Assembly (NCBI RefSeq): GCF_013362815.1 | Contig: NZ_JABFVK010000058.1 | Coordinates: 27,111 to 91,110 of the forward strand | Reading direction: 5' to 3' | From: Hamadaea sp. | GTDB taxonomy: Bacteria; Actinomycetota; Actinomycetes; Mycobacteriales; Micromonosporaceae | DNA length: 64,000 nt | Part shown: one piece after another, positions 51,201 through 59,186 of the stretch | Numbering within the stretch: position 1 is the stretch's first letter | Layout: the number at the start of each line of letters is the position of its first letter | Made by a program: the position numbers and the translations under genes | The notes under the pieces: generated by a model | The model's input: only the letters and a program-made list of their open reading frames with translations | Told to the model about the DNA's origin: nothing | The model's database searches: none

Positions 51201-52268
51201 AGCCGGGTCGTCGAGCTGATCCTGGAGCACTTCGAGACCCGGCCCGAGGAGTCCCTCGGCGTCATCACGATGGGCATCAAGCACGCCGACCGCATCGACC
51301 TCGCGCTGCGGCGCGCGTTGGCCACCCGCTCGCACCTGCACCGGTTCTTCACGGAGAAGGGCGCCGAGCCCTTCTTCATCAAGAACATCGAACGAGTCCA
51401 GGGCGACGAGCGCGACGCCGTCATCCTCTCCGTCGGGTACGCACCCGGCCCGGACGGGCGCATGCTCTACCGGTTCGGCCCGCTGAACATGCAGGGCGGC
51501 CAGCGGCGGCTCAACGTCGCGATCACCCGCGCGAAACGCCGCATGACGGTCGTCTCCTCGTTCTCCGCGCACGACCTCGACCCCCAGCGGCTGCGCTCCG
51601 ACGGGGCCCGGCTGCTGCGCGCCTATCTCCAGTACGCCGAAAGCATCGGCGCGGCGCCGGGGGTGACGGGCGGCGTACCGGCGAATCCGTTCGAGGCCGA
51701 CGTCCTGGCCCGGCTGACCGAAGCCGGCCTCCCCCTGGTCGCCCAGTACGGCGTCGGCGGCCACCGCATCGACTTCGCCGCCACCCACCCCGACGACCCG
51801 AGCCGCATGGTGCTGGCCATCGAGGCCGACGGCGCGACCTACCACTCGTCGCCGACCGCCCGCGATCGCGACCGGCTGCGCTCGGACCACCTGGAACGGC
51901 TGGGCTGGCGCTTCCACCGGATCTGGTCGACCGACTGGTTCCACCGGCGCGACGCCGAAATCGCCCGCGCCGTCGAGGCGTACCGGGACGCGCTCGCGGG
52001 CATCGAGGATCCCTCGCTCGCCCCGCTCGTCCAGCCCGCTGCCGCACCGACCCGGGAGGGCGAACCGCCTACGCTGACGCCGGGCCTGCCGATCGCGGAG
52101 TATCCGGAATCCACGCTGGTGGAGCTCGTCCGGTGGATCGAGAGCGACGGGCGGCTGCGTACGGAGGACGACGTGCTCAACGAGGCGATGGTCCGGTTGG
52201 GCTTCACCCGGCGCGGGCCGCGCATCGTCGAGGCGCTGACTCGGGCGATCGCCACCGCCCGCGCCTGA
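48264..52268 (+). CDS. DUF4011-SF1 helicase-Vsr-like nuclease-DUF3320 protein
   Basis: A protein of about 1,334 residues. The N-terminal DUF4011 part opens with SLIDMSGANRLIYYRDLKSG. Then an SF1 helicase: Walker A VVKGPPGTGKSQTIANLIAT (near 305), Walker B VVIFDEASQVLPVDGITA (near 838) and a motif VI-like RRLNVAITRAKRRM (near 1082). The PD-(D/E)XK/Vsr-like domain (about 1140-1240) has AIEADGATYHSSPTARDRDR and RLGWRFHRIWSTDW, and DUF3320 ends the protein (about 1277-1329). This architecture is known from predicted defence and DNA-processing proteins; substrate and trigger are unknown. GTG 48264 is preferred because CAGAAT ends 6 nt before it; GTG 48234 is possible. No partner defence genes adjoin. 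Confidence 0.82.
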   Translation: MPPDAPLDPLDPLTSTDQPGESPRARRIRLTARRWADSLIDMSGANRLIYYRDLKSGTLNLAQADPLAVTALLGGQPKTIGELFREPEARTDAMRRVRTIRTKMRELSEERGLDAGYLAVGMATWREADRAPRSPVLLHPLRVTATSAIEADFTLRVTGEAEVNPVLLHRLGHDFGVHVSAEEVLLGAEGASAEQEAEQALEALAKLALRVPGFAVTPDRVVGTFVYEKLPMVQDIQQSAGLLAVSDVVAALAGDTSAARDLAGGERVEVTAPDTMPLRDEFLVLDADSSQSRAINAVVAGQHLVVKGPPGTGKSQTIANLIATLAARGQTALFVAEKRAAIDAVVDRLRAVGLEDLVQNLHGGTTSRRELAESLHARLLRLTEEHQPQLADLGATLVARREQMVAHNTAMHRRHAPWDLSVFDAQARLLGLGPEAITPARWYAEGLLALDRQQADRLRDGVGEAARLGLFDPALRTGAWDAIETTDPTQARAAMHAVTELAQRRLPELRRLVAQAAAECGLRPPSTLDDSRAMLGTVADAESVLSRLRPEVFSSPVDTWWAASGDRAFRRTHNVNLSWSQRRAARKAASALWLRGKPSKGELHRAMADVIEVSRRWRESSVDGRAPRGSTVTQAGLSALDETARDVAAVPVMRPETPLDQLHWQADALAADSHGLDRAVRRNGLAAELRQWRADRLLDELTARQAGPELAMRAFDFAWLTSVLDHIRAGDPRLRGFDGDQLHAAAEQFQAADAEHIKTTPARVRRAAAAHLVAVLDGHKDEQDLVRREAVKKARHLPIRHLFEKAPHALLAIKPCWAMSPLLVSQVLPAQRLFDVVIFDEASQVLPVDGITAVMRGRQLVVAGDEHQLPPTAFFDKVDSETELSDEDEEAYTDDVESLLQAFSSVLPLPQVTHLAWHYRSRDERLIAFSNAQIYGPHGNELVTFPGGVAGPALRHILVPPVHSGKPAEAASESASAEVSRVVELILEHFETRPEESLGVITMGIKHADRIDLALRRALATRSHLHRFFTEKGAEPFFIKNIERVQGDERDAVILSVGYAPGPDGRMLYRFGPLNMQGGQRRLNVAITRAKRRMTVVSSFSAHDLDPQRLRSDGARLLRAYLQYAESIGAAPGVTGGVPANPFEADVLARLTEAGLPLVAQYGVGGHRIDFAATHPDDPSRMVLAIEADGATYHSSPTARDRDRLRSDHLERLGWRFHRIWSTDWFHRRDAEIARAVEAYRDALAGIEDPSLAPLVQPAAAPTREGEPPTLTPGLPIAEYPESTLVELVRWIESDGRLRTEDDVLNEAMVRLGFTRRGPRIVEALTRAIATARA

Positions 52269-52339
52269 CTCTCTCGTTGCCCGTGTTCCCGGTGTCCACC
52301 GGCCCGTGCTCTTGGCCGTGCGGTGCGGGTGATCCACAT

Positions 52340-53368
52340 TCAGTGGGGATGGTCGGTGCGGGTGTGCGCGGGGCCGTGCGCGTCGTCGCAGTGAGCGCCG
52401 GGGAGGCTCTCGGCCGAGCCGCCAGAAGTGCGGTCAGTCCGCGGCTCGATCTGCAGCAGCGGATCCTTCACATGGTCGACCTGCAACGTCGTATGCGTCA
52501 GCTCGTACTGGTCGCGCAGGAGTGCTTCGAGGTCTAGGCGTACCTGGTGGCAGTCGAGCTCGCGGTCGACGAGCACGTGGGCCGACAGCGCGGGCTGACC
52601 GGAGGTGATCGTCCAGACGTGCAGGTCGTGCACCTCGTCGACGCCGTTCTGCTGGGCGAGCAGGTCGCCGATCTGGTCCGGATGCATACCGGCGGGCGCG
52701 GCTTCGAGCAGGATACGGCCCGAGTCGCGGAGCAGGCTGACGCCCGCCTTCAGCATCAGGGCCACCACGATGAGGGAGGCGATGGCGTCGGCCCGGTCGA
52801 ACCCCGTGAACACCATGACGAGACCGGCGATCGCGGTCGCGACGAAGGCGTACAAGTCGTTGAGAATATGCTGGAAGGCGCCCTCGACGTTGAGGCTGGA
52901 CCGGTTGGCCCGGCTGATGGCCCAGGAGGCCGCGACGTTGATCGCGACCCCGGCCAGCGCGGTGACGACCACGAGCCAGCCGTGCACCTCGGGCGGGTTG
53001 ATCAGCCGCCGGATCGCCTCGTACGCCAGCCACGCGGCGAGAAGCAGCAGGGTGAGGCCGTTGGCCTGAGCGGAGAGGATCTCGGCGCGCTTGAGGCCGT
53101 AGGTGTAATGGCCCTTGGCCGGGCGGGCGGCGAGCCGGATCGCGATCAGGGCGAGCACGATCGACACCGCGTCGGTCAGCATGTGCGCGGCGTCGGAGAT
53201 CAACGCGAGCGACTGGGCGATGACGCCGATGACCACCTCGACCGCCATGAAGCCGCCGATCAGCGCCAGGGCGATGGTCAGCCAGCGACGGTCGGCGTCG
53301 ACGGAGACGCCGTGGTCGTGGGCTCGGGCGTGGCCCTGGTCATGCGGGTGATCGTGCCGGTTCGTCAC
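52340..53368 (-). CDS. Cation diffusion facilitator (CDF) metal exporter
   Basis: A protein of 342 residues. The His-rich N-terminus (about 1-20) precedes six membrane helices. Metal-site residues appear in SDAAHMLTD (helix 2) and HILNDLYAF (helix 5), the paired H/D-x3-D sites of zinc transporters. The cytoplasmic C-terminal domain (VDEVHDLHVWTI) is followed by a His-rich tail (PAHTRTDHPH). It exports Zn2+ and possibly Co2+/Cd2+ in exchange for H+. It diverges from the DUF998 gene across a 52-bp gap with an inverted repeat. Confidence 0.93.
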   Translation of the reverse strand: MTNRHDHPHDQGHARAHDHGVSVDADRRWLTIALALIGGFMAVEVVIGVIAQSLALISDAAHMLTDAVSIVLALIAIRLAARPAKGHYTYGLKRAEILSAQANGLTLLLLAAWLAYEAIRRLINPPEVHGWLVVVTALAGVAINVAASWAISRANRSSLNVEGAFQHILNDLYAFVATAIAGLVMVFTGFDRADAIASLIVVALMLKAGVSLLRDSGRILLEAAPAGMHPDQIGDLLAQQNGVDEVHDLHVWTITSGQPALSAHVLVDRELDCHQVRLDLEALLRDQYELTHTTLQVDHVKDPLLQIEPRTDRTSGGSAESLPGAHCDDAHGPAHTRTDHPH

Positions 53369-53388
53369 TCGATCAACGGTACATCATC

Positions 53389-53406
53389 GCGTGTACTGTT
53401 GCCTCG
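53389..53406. promoter_or_regulatory. Inverted repeat in the CDF/DUF998 divergent gap
   Basis: GTACA-N8-TGTAC forms an 18-bp inverted repeat between the divergent starts. It could be an operator controlling either gene, for example by a metal sensor. No sensor gene is adjacent. Confidence 0.45.
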
Positions 53407-53420
53407 GTTAAGGTCACCAC

Positions 53421-54044
53421 ATGCCATCGCGTGCCGTGGCCGCCACGGCCGCCGTGCTCGGGACGATCAGCGGACTGCTGCTCGTCCGGGCAGTCGCGTC
53501 CGCCCCGCTCACCGGCTACGTCAGCGCTTCCGGCGTACCGGGGGAGGCGCACGCGCTCACGTATCGGCTCGGCATCTACGGCTTGGCGCTCACCGCTGCG
53601 CTGCTCGCCTGCGCGGCCCGGTCGATCCTCACCCTGCCGCTGGCCGTCGCGGTGCCGATGATCACGGTGTCCGGTGCAGTCACTTGTACGCCGGGCTGCC
53701 CGCTGCCGCCGTACGAGACGACGACGGCTCAAGATCTCGTCCATGCCACTGCGAGTGTGCTCGGTGTCGGGCTGTGCGCGCTGGCGATGCTGGCCGCCCC
53801 GGGACGGTTCTCCCGGGTGGCGGTCTTCGTCAGCTGGCCACTGCTCGCCGGGACCGCTGTCGGGATGCTGGCTACCGGACGGGGCGCCTGGACCGGCGTA
53901 CTTGAGCGGCTTGGGCTCGTTGCCTGCGTTGTCTGGCTTGTTGGGGTTGCGCTCGCTCTTGCTCGCGGGCGCTCTTTGGGAGGCGGGCGCTCTTTGGGAG
54001 GCGGGCGCTCTTTGGGGGGCGTGCGCTCGCGTTATCCGGGATGA
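53421..54044 (+). CDS. DUF998-type membrane protein with repeat-derived tail
   Basis: A protein of 207 residues with about six hydrophobic helices (residues 5-25, 50-66, 72-90, 110-126, 132-150 and 160-178) and the loop layout of the DUF998 family. Its function is unknown. From about residue 183 the sequence is replaced by GRSLGG repeats (18-bp array 53967-54020) and then VRSRYPG, the last part encoded by the 63-bp palindromic element. The natural C-terminus was therefore probably lost. It diverges from the CDF gene. Confidence 0.7.
   Translation: MPSRAVAATAAVLGTISGLLLVRAVASAPLTGYVSASGVPGEAHALTYRLGIYGLALTAALLACAARSILTLPLAVAVPMITVSGAVTCTPGCPLPPYETTTAQDLVHATASVLGVGLCALAMLAAPGRFSRVAVFVSWPLLAGTAVGMLATGRGAWTGVLERLGLVACVVWLVGVALALARGRSLGGGRSLGGGRSLGGVRSRYPG
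53967..54020 (+). repeat. 18-bp in-frame tandem repeat, 3 copies
   Basis: Units GGGCGCTCTTTGGGAGGC start at 53967, 53985 and 54003; the first two are identical. They encode GRSLGG-type hexapeptides at the end of the DUF998 protein. Confidence 0.92.
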
Positions 54045-54091
54045 CGTCCCCTCGAACGGTGTGCGAGGCCGCGTTATCCCGGATAACGCGA
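54029..54091. repeat. 63-bp palindromic element, copy G
   Basis: Begins GCGTTATCCGGGATGACGTC and ends CGCGTTATCCCGGATAACGC. It supplies the final codons and stop of the DUF998 gene and lies between that gene and the convergent GPP methyltransferase. The right palindrome is the most regular of the seven copies. Confidence 0.82.
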
Positions 54092-54126
54092 CCCCACACA
54101 CCGCGGCCCCGCCCAAAAAGAGACGG

Positions 54127-54984
54127 TCAGATCCGGTCGGAGACGATCATCAGGTACTGGAAGGAACCGTCCCGATAGGAGGAAAGGAAAGGCTCTTCGA
54201 TGCCGCTGCGTACGGAGGATTGCATCCGCAGTTCCCAGTAGGGGATGGTGAGCGGAGTCAGGTCGACGACCTTCACCGGTACCAGCCCGTTGGCGGCGAG
54301 GGCCTTGAAGTACGTGCTGCGGGCGTGCACGTTGCACAGATAGTGGCTGTCGATGGTGCGTACGGCGGCGGACTTCTCGCCCAGGACGTCGTTGTAGCAG
54401 CCGGTGATGTTGACGTACCGGCCGCCCGGCCGCAGGATCCGGGCGAACTCTCGATAGAGGTCGAACACGTCGACGTACATCGTCGTCTCGTTCGTCCACA
54501 CTGCCCGCATGACTCCGTCGTCGAATCCCGTATGCAGCATGTCGTGCAAGTGGAACCGCACGTGGCCGTCGATCCCGCGCTCGGCGGCCTGCTGGTTGGC
54601 GAAGTCGGCCTGCACCTCGGAGATGGTCATCCCGTCGACCTGGCAGCCGAACCGGGCGTGCGCCATGATGCTGGTGCCGCCCCGGCCGCAGCCGCCGTCG
54701 AAGAGCCGGTCGCCCGGCGCGATCGGCTCCAGCTGGTCGAGGAGGAGGTCGGCCTGTGCGGTCTCCAGCCGATGCAGTTCGTTGATGATCTGCTGGTCCC
54801 GGATCGCCCACGGGGCCCGGGCCACCGCCGGATCGGGCGTGCCGATGCCGTAGTGGTGGTGGTAAAGGCCGTCGACCTTGCCGAGTTCTTCGTTGACCGG
54901 GTCGGTGGTATGCACCCGCCAGTAGGCGGCCACCTCCTTCTGATAGTCGCTCAGCGCCAGGTCTTGGATGCTGCTGGGGGCCAT
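54127..54984 (-). CDS. Geranyl diphosphate 2-C-methyltransferase
   Basis: A protein of 285 residues, close to the known GPP methyltransferase size. SAM-binding GGCGRGGTSIMAHARFG (about 98), the family segments YHHHYGIGTPD, WTNETTMYVDVFDLYREFAR and ILRPGGRYVNITGCYNDVLG are as in the 2-methylisoborneol enzymes. It methylates GPP at C2 using SAM to give 2-methyl-GPP. ATG 54984 is preceded by GAGGAG. It begins 11 bp after the cyclase stop in a two-gene operon. Confidence 0.93.
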   Translation of the reverse strand: MAPSSIQDLALSDYQKEVAAYWRVHTTDPVNEELGKVDGLYHHHYGIGTPDPAVARAPWAIRDQQIINELHRLETAQADLLLDQLEPIAPGDRLFDGGCGRGGTSIMAHARFGCQVDGMTISEVQADFANQQAAERGIDGHVRFHLHDMLHTGFDDGVMRAVWTNETTMYVDVFDLYREFARILRPGGRYVNITGCYNDVLGEKSAAVRTIDSHYLCNVHARSTYFKALAANGLVPVKVVDLTPLTIPYWELRMQSSVRSGIEEPFLSSYRDGSFQYLMIVSDRI

Positions 54985-54995
54985 CGCGGTACTCC

Positions 54996-56078
54996 TCACT
55001 CAGTGCGGTGGTCGGCGTCACGGAACCGGACGCTGCTGCGGTGCCATTCCCGGCTGCCGGCCGCCCAATTGCGGATTCCGGCCAGAAAGAGGTGGAGCTC
55101 GATCGAGGGGATGGCCGTCAGCTCCTGGCACGCCTCGTCGAAGGCGGCCATCACCTCGTTGTGGATGTCGACGCTGAGCGCGGCGGCTTCGTCCAGGCTG
55201 CAGCCGTGTTCGGCCGAGACGACGAGCGGCAGGCCGCCGTCGGGGGTGTCCTGGGCGCTCTCCTTGGCCATCGAGTACAGGTCGTTGACGATGACCGTCG
55301 TCAGGCCGAGCAGCTTGGTGGCGCGCCGGACCCGGGGTTCGAAGTACAGGTCGGGCGGCAGCTGATACCCGGTGACCAGATCGGTCGTGGTGATGCAGGG
55401 AAGGAAGCTGTTGACCTGACGAGCGGCCAGATATCGCCACACCGGCGGCATCGTGCCCGTGACCCGCCAGCTCATCTCGCCGGTCGTGCCGATGAAGAAG
55501 TGGTCGTTCTCGAGGATGGCCCGGCCGAGCTGGGCGGCGGTGCCGAACCGGCTGAGTTCGTCCACACTGGATCGAAGCGCTGCGAGGATCGGGTCGGCGG
55601 CGATGGCGGCGTCCAGCTGAGCCTGGTAGCCGCCGGCGAGCCGGCCGCGGTCGATCGCCGCCAAGGCCAGTGTGAGCCGGGAACCGAGTTGGGCCGGTTC
55701 TGCGCCGAGCGCCTCGTCGTCGCAGTAGTAGTCGTCCATCACGGTCAGCGCCGCCGTCCACGACGCGGTCGCGAACAGCCGATCCTCGTCGTCGCTGTCG
55801 GGATGGGCGAGCATCGCGAACCGGCCGAAGTTGGCGACCTGGAGCATGGTCATCACCGACGGCGGGAAGCCGAGCGCTTCCGCCCAGGCGAGGATCCGAT
55901 TGTTGACCCGTTCGCCCAGCGCCTCGTCGATCCGGATCGGTTCGGGGCAGTGCAGGCCCGGGAACGGATCGGTGGCCCGCGACGGCGACTCGATGGGACC
56001 GGCGGATTCGGTGCCGAGCAGCGCGCGGAAGGCGGAGGTGCCCAGCCCGGCCGGGACCGGTGCTGACCAATGCGTCAT
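54996..56078 (-). CDS. 2-methylisoborneol synthase (terpene cyclase, encapsulin cargo)
   Basis: A protein of 360 residues. The metal-binding motifs are DDYYCDD (about 141) and NDLYSMAKE (about 268). It cyclises 2-methyl-GPP to 2-methylisoborneol, an earthy odorant. The first ~45 residues ([15 protein letters not shown]) form a flexible N-terminal segment, a typical position for encapsulin cargo targeting. ATG 56078, with GGAG 8 nt upstream, agrees with the promoter at 56114-56143; longer starts would lie across the -10 box. It is the first gene of the operon with the methyltransferase. Confidence 0.93.
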   Translation of the reverse strand: MTHWSAPVPAGLGTSAFRALLGTESAGPIESPSRATDPFPGLHCPEPIRIDEALGERVNNRILAWAEALGFPPSVMTMLQVANFGRFAMLAHPDSDDEDRLFATASWTAALTVMDDYYCDDEALGAEPAQLGSRLTLALAAIDRGRLAGGYQAQLDAAIAADPILAALRSSVDELSRFGTAAQLGRAILENDHFFIGTTGEMSWRVTGTMPPVWRYLAARQVNSFLPCITTTDLVTGYQLPPDLYFEPRVRRATKLLGLTTVIVNDLYSMAKESAQDTPDGGLPLVVSAEHGCSLDEAAALSVDIHNEVMAAFDEACQELTAIPSIELHLFLAGIRNWAAGSREWHRSSVRFRDADHRTE

Positions 56079-56113
56079 GACTGACTCCGAGAGGTCGGGG
56101 TGGCGACGAACCG

Positions 56114-56143
56114 AGTATGCGCGATCCATCCCTGATTGTCCAA
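56114..56143 (-). promoter_or_regulatory. Promoter of the 2-methylisoborneol operon
   Basis: On the minus strand TTGGAC (56143-56138) and CATACT (56119-56114) are 18 bp apart, placing transcription start about 30 nt before ATG 56078. Confidence 0.55.
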
Positions 56144-56145
56144 TA

Positions 56146-56174
56146 TTGAGCTGTTCATTCGGTTTGGCTATGCT
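56146..56174 (+). promoter_or_regulatory. Promoter of the encapsulin shell gene
   Basis: TTGAGC (56146-56151) and TATGCT (56169-56174) are 17 bp apart, and the predicted start of transcription is about 34 nt before ATG 56215. Its -35 box is only 2 bp from the -35 box of the divergent cyclase promoter. Confidence 0.55.
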
Positions 56175-56214
56175 TGCGGGCAATGCACGATTCGCCGATC
56201 GGTGGGATGAACTA

Positions 56215-57627
56215 ATGACGAGCACAGTGGAGCCTCAGACCGACACCGCCCAACGGCCACAGCTCAGCCTGAGCACCGAGGCCGCCCGGAACCTGGCGAC
56301 GACGACGAAGTCCGTCCCCCAAATGCAGGAGATCTCCTCCCGCTGGTTGCAGCGCAAGCTGCCCTGGGTGTCGCTGTCCGGCGGCACGTACCGGGTCAAC
56401 CGCCGGCTCAGCTACACCCTGGGCGACGGTCTGCTGACCTTCTCCAACATCGGAGCGGCCGTCCGCGTCGTGCCCGCCGAGCTGACCGAACTGCCACTGC
56501 TGCGCGGCTTCGCCGACGAGGAGGTCCTCGCGGCGCTGGCCGACAGGTTCACCCAGCGCGAGTACCAAGCGGGCGAGGTGATCGCCGAGTTCGGCTCGGT
56601 CATCGACGAGGTGCTACTGGTCGTCCACGGGAAGATCGACAAGGTCGGGGTGGGCGCCTACGACGCCGCCGTACGCCTCGGCGTCCTCGCCGACGGCCAG
56701 TTCCTCGGCGAACAGGCGCTCGCCGGAGCCGACGCGATCTGGGACTTCACCGCCCGGGCGATCACCCCGGTGACGATGCTGACGCTGTCGCGCGACGAGT
56801 TCGCCCGCTTCCGGGACCTCGCCGAGCCGCTGCATACGCACATCCAGGAGATGCTGAGCGCCGATCGGCGGCCGCAGAACAAGTACGGCGAGGCCGAGAT
56901 CGCCTTGTCTGCCGGGCACGTCGGCGAGGAGATGCTGCCCAGCACGTTCGTCGACTACGAACTGAGCCCGCGCGAGTACCAGCTCAGCGTCGCCCAGACG
57001 GTGCTCCGCGTACACACTCGGGTGGCGGACCTCTACAACGAGCCGATGAACCAGACCGAGCAGCAACTCCGGCTCACCGTCGAGGCCTTACGCGAACGGC
57101 AGGAGCACGAGCTCGTCAACAACCGCGAGTTCGGCCTGCTGCACAACGCCGACCTCAAGCAGCGCATCCACACCCGCATCGGCCCACCCACCCCGGACGA
57201 CCTCGACGAGCTGCTGTCCATGCGGCGCGGCACGAACCTGATCTTCGCCCACCCGAAGGCGATCTCGGCGTTCTTCCGGGAGTGCACCCACCGCGGGATC
57301 TACCCGGACACTCCAGTGATCGACGGCCACCGGGTGCTCGCCTGGCGCGGCGTACCGATGTATCCCTGCGGAAAGATCCCCGTCAGTGACTCCCACACCA
57401 CGTCCATCCTCGCGATGCGTACGGGGGAGGAGGATCAAGGCGTCATCGGTCTGCGCCCCACCGCCCTGCCCGACCAGTACGCCGACGGCCTCAACGTGCG
57501 CTTCATGGGCATCAACGAGCAAGCCGTGATGTCCTACCTCGTGAGCGCCTACTACTCGGCGGCGATCCTCACGCCGGACGCCTGCGGCGTACTCGAGCAC
57601 GTGCAGGTCGCCCATTACCACGACTGA
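56215..57627 (+). CDS. Family 2B encapsulin shell protein with cyclic-nucleotide-binding domain
   Basis: A protein of 470 residues. Residues about 90-215 form a Crp/cNMP-binding-like beta barrel ([20 protein letters not shown], later [11 protein letters not shown]). The flanking sequence is the HK97-fold encapsulin shell of the EshA/SrpI type ([57 protein letters not shown]). Family 2B shells are known to be encoded beside terpene cyclases such as 2-methylisoborneol synthase, and this arrangement is exactly that. ATG 56215 has GGGATGA upstream. Whether the nucleotide domain binds cAMP or cGMP is unproven. Confidence 0.94.
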   Translation: MTSTVEPQTDTAQRPQLSLSTEAARNLATTTKSVPQMQEISSRWLQRKLPWVSLSGGTYRVNRRLSYTLGDGLLTFSNIGAAVRVVPAELTELPLLRGFADEEVLAALADRFTQREYQAGEVIAEFGSVIDEVLLVVHGKIDKVGVGAYDAAVRLGVLADGQFLGEQALAGADAIWDFTARAITPVTMLTLSRDEFARFRDLAEPLHTHIQEMLSADRRPQNKYGEAEIALSAGHVGEEMLPSTFVDYELSPREYQLSVAQTVLRVHTRVADLYNEPMNQTEQQLRLTVEALRERQEHELVNNREFGLLHNADLKQRIHTRIGPPTPDDLDELLSMRRGTNLIFAHPKAISAFFRECTHRGIYPDTPVIDGHRVLAWRGVPMYPCGKIPVSDSHTTSILAMRTGEEDQGVIGLRPTALPDQYADGLNVRFMGINEQAVMSYLVSAYYSAAILTPDACGVLEHVQVAHYHD

Positions 57628-57646
57628 TCCTCAAAGGACGGACGAC

Positions 57647-57673
57647 GGCCCGCCGGACCTCGTCAGGCGGGCC
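57647..57673. terminator. Bidirectional hairpin between encapsulin and DUF4328 genes
   Basis: GGCCCGCC (57647-57654) and GGCGGGCC (57666-57673) form an 8-bp stem, with GGAC/GTC pairing extending the interior. It overlaps the stop of the minus-strand DUF4328 gene and could terminate both convergent transcripts. Confidence 0.6.
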
Positions 57674-58361
57674 GCACCTCGTCCATGGTGAACGCCGGGA
57701 AGTCGGCTGGATCCGGTTCCGTCGTCGTCTCGGCCGCGCGGGCGGTCTGGGCTCGGCCCATCGCCCGCATCAGCAGGATCAGCAGGACTCCGGCCGCGAC
57801 GAACAACATTCGCAGCGCCACGGTTCCGCCGTTGATGAGGATGAGGGCGGTCCGCTGGCCGTCGACGTCCAGCGAGAAGATCTGCCGCCGGGCGATCGGC
57901 GCGGCGAACGTGCCCACGTACGGACCGACGTAGCAGGCCCACCACAGCCAGATCAGGCGGCTCAGCCGTCGCCGCGTGGCCTCGTCGTTCGTGCTCCACT
58001 GAGCGATGTCCCGCATGACGAGAGCCGGCATGACGATGTTGCCGAGCGGGATGAGCCACGCGCCGACGGTCCAGCCGGGGGAGTACTTCGGCCGCGCGTC
58101 GAAATCCATCAGGTGCCGCCGCGCTCGTCCCTGCCAGAGCAGGAAAAGCACGCCGGTGACGAGCAGCGCCATCGACGCGAGGACTTCCGGCCCGGCGGCG
58201 GCGTACAGCGACGCGGCGGCGTCCGCCTTCAGGACATCGCTCAAGTAGAGCATGTCGGCCAACGGCGGGACGGCGTTCGCCCAGACGTTCAACGCCGAGG
58301 TAACGCCGACGCCGATCGCGGCGACCACGAACAGCCGATGCAGAGCGATGCCGTCATACAT
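57663..58361 (-). CDS. DUF4328 membrane protein
   Basis: A protein of 232 residues. About six hydrophobic helices, with the DUF4328 segments LLWQGRARRHLMDFDARPKY, SPGWTVGAWLIPLGNIVMPA and WWACYVGPYVG. The function is unknown. The ATG at 58361 begins MYDGIALHRLFVVAAIGVGV, a membrane-inserting helix. It is convergent with the encapsulin gene. Confidence 0.82.
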   Translation of the reverse strand: MYDGIALHRLFVVAAIGVGVTSALNVWANAVPPLADMLYLSDVLKADAAASLYAAAGPEVLASMALLVTGVLFLLWQGRARRHLMDFDARPKYSPGWTVGAWLIPLGNIVMPALVMRDIAQWSTNDEATRRRLSRLIWLWWACYVGPYVGTFAAPIARRQIFSLDVDGQRTALILINGGTVALRMLFVAAGVLLILLMRAMGRAQTARAAETTTEPDPADFPAFTMDEVRPA

Positions 58362-58403
58362 GACGCGGCACGATACGCGACGTCACGGCCGGGCGATGCC
58401 CCG

Positions 58404-59087
58404 TCAGGTCCGCCGGAAGATCAGGTCGGCGATCGGGCGGCCCGCGTCGATCCCGCGCTGCTCGAACTTGGTCACCGGACGCAGGTCAGGGCGTTGTGCG
58501 TATCCCTTGGTCGTATTGACAAGGCCGGGATCCGCGGCCAGGACCTCCAGCATGACCTCGGCATATTCGGGCCAGTCGGTGGCACAGTGCAGCGTGCCGC
58601 CGACGCGCAGCGCAGCCCGCAGGACCGCGACGTTCTCCGCGCGGATCAGGCGCCGCTTGTGATGCTTGGCCTTGGGCCATGGGTCGGGGAAGAAGACGTG
58701 GATCGCATCGACGCTGCTCGGCTCAAGCATGCGTGTGAGCAGCGTGATCGCGTCACCGCGAGCGACGCGGACGTTCGTCAGACCCTGGGTCTCGACCAGG
58801 CCGAGCAGATGCGCGATGCCCGCGTAATGCACCTCGACCGCAAGATAGTCTCGGTCCGGGTCCGCCGCGGCCATGCTCGCGGTCGCCTCACCCATGCCGG
58901 ACCCGATCTCGACGACCAGGGGGACACGGCGCCCGAAGATCGCTTCCGGATCCGTTCGCCGTTCTTCCACTTGTACGCCGAAAGCCGGCCACAGCTCCTG
59001 GAAGCTGGCCTCGCGCTGGGGGCTGACCCGGCCGCGACGCGCATGGAAGCTGCGGATGCGGTGGGGTGTGGTGATCGTTTCGCTCAT
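58404..59087 (-). CDS. trmB: tRNA (guanine-N7)-methyltransferase
   Basis: A protein of 227 residues. VVEIGSGMGEATASMAAADP (SAM motif I), IHVFFPDPWPKAKHHKRRLI (the TrmB signature around FPDPWPK) and TDWPEYAEVM are diagnostic. It adds m7G at position 46 of tRNAs in the cytoplasm. ATG 59087 starts MSETITTPHRIRSFHARRG; the upstream ATG at 59141 lacks a ribosome site. It reads divergently from the exoprotein gene at 59187. Confidence 0.95.
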   Translation of the reverse strand: MSETITTPHRIRSFHARRGRVSPQREASFQELWPAFGVQVEERRTDPEAIFGRRVPLVVEIGSGMGEATASMAAADPDRDYLAVEVHYAGIAHLLGLVETQGLTNVRVARGDAITLLTRMLEPSSVDAIHVFFPDPWPKAKHHKRRLIRAENVAVLRAALRVGGTLHCATDWPEYAEVMLEVLAADPGLVNTTKGYAQRPDLRPVTKFEQRGIDAGRPIADLIFRRT

Positions 59088-59186
59088 GACGCCCACCAGG
59101 ATACCGGGACCGACCGACCAGAAAATTCTTAACGAGTACACGTTAAGTCTTGAAAAGATTTGCCATCCGGGGGTCTACTGCTTGGC

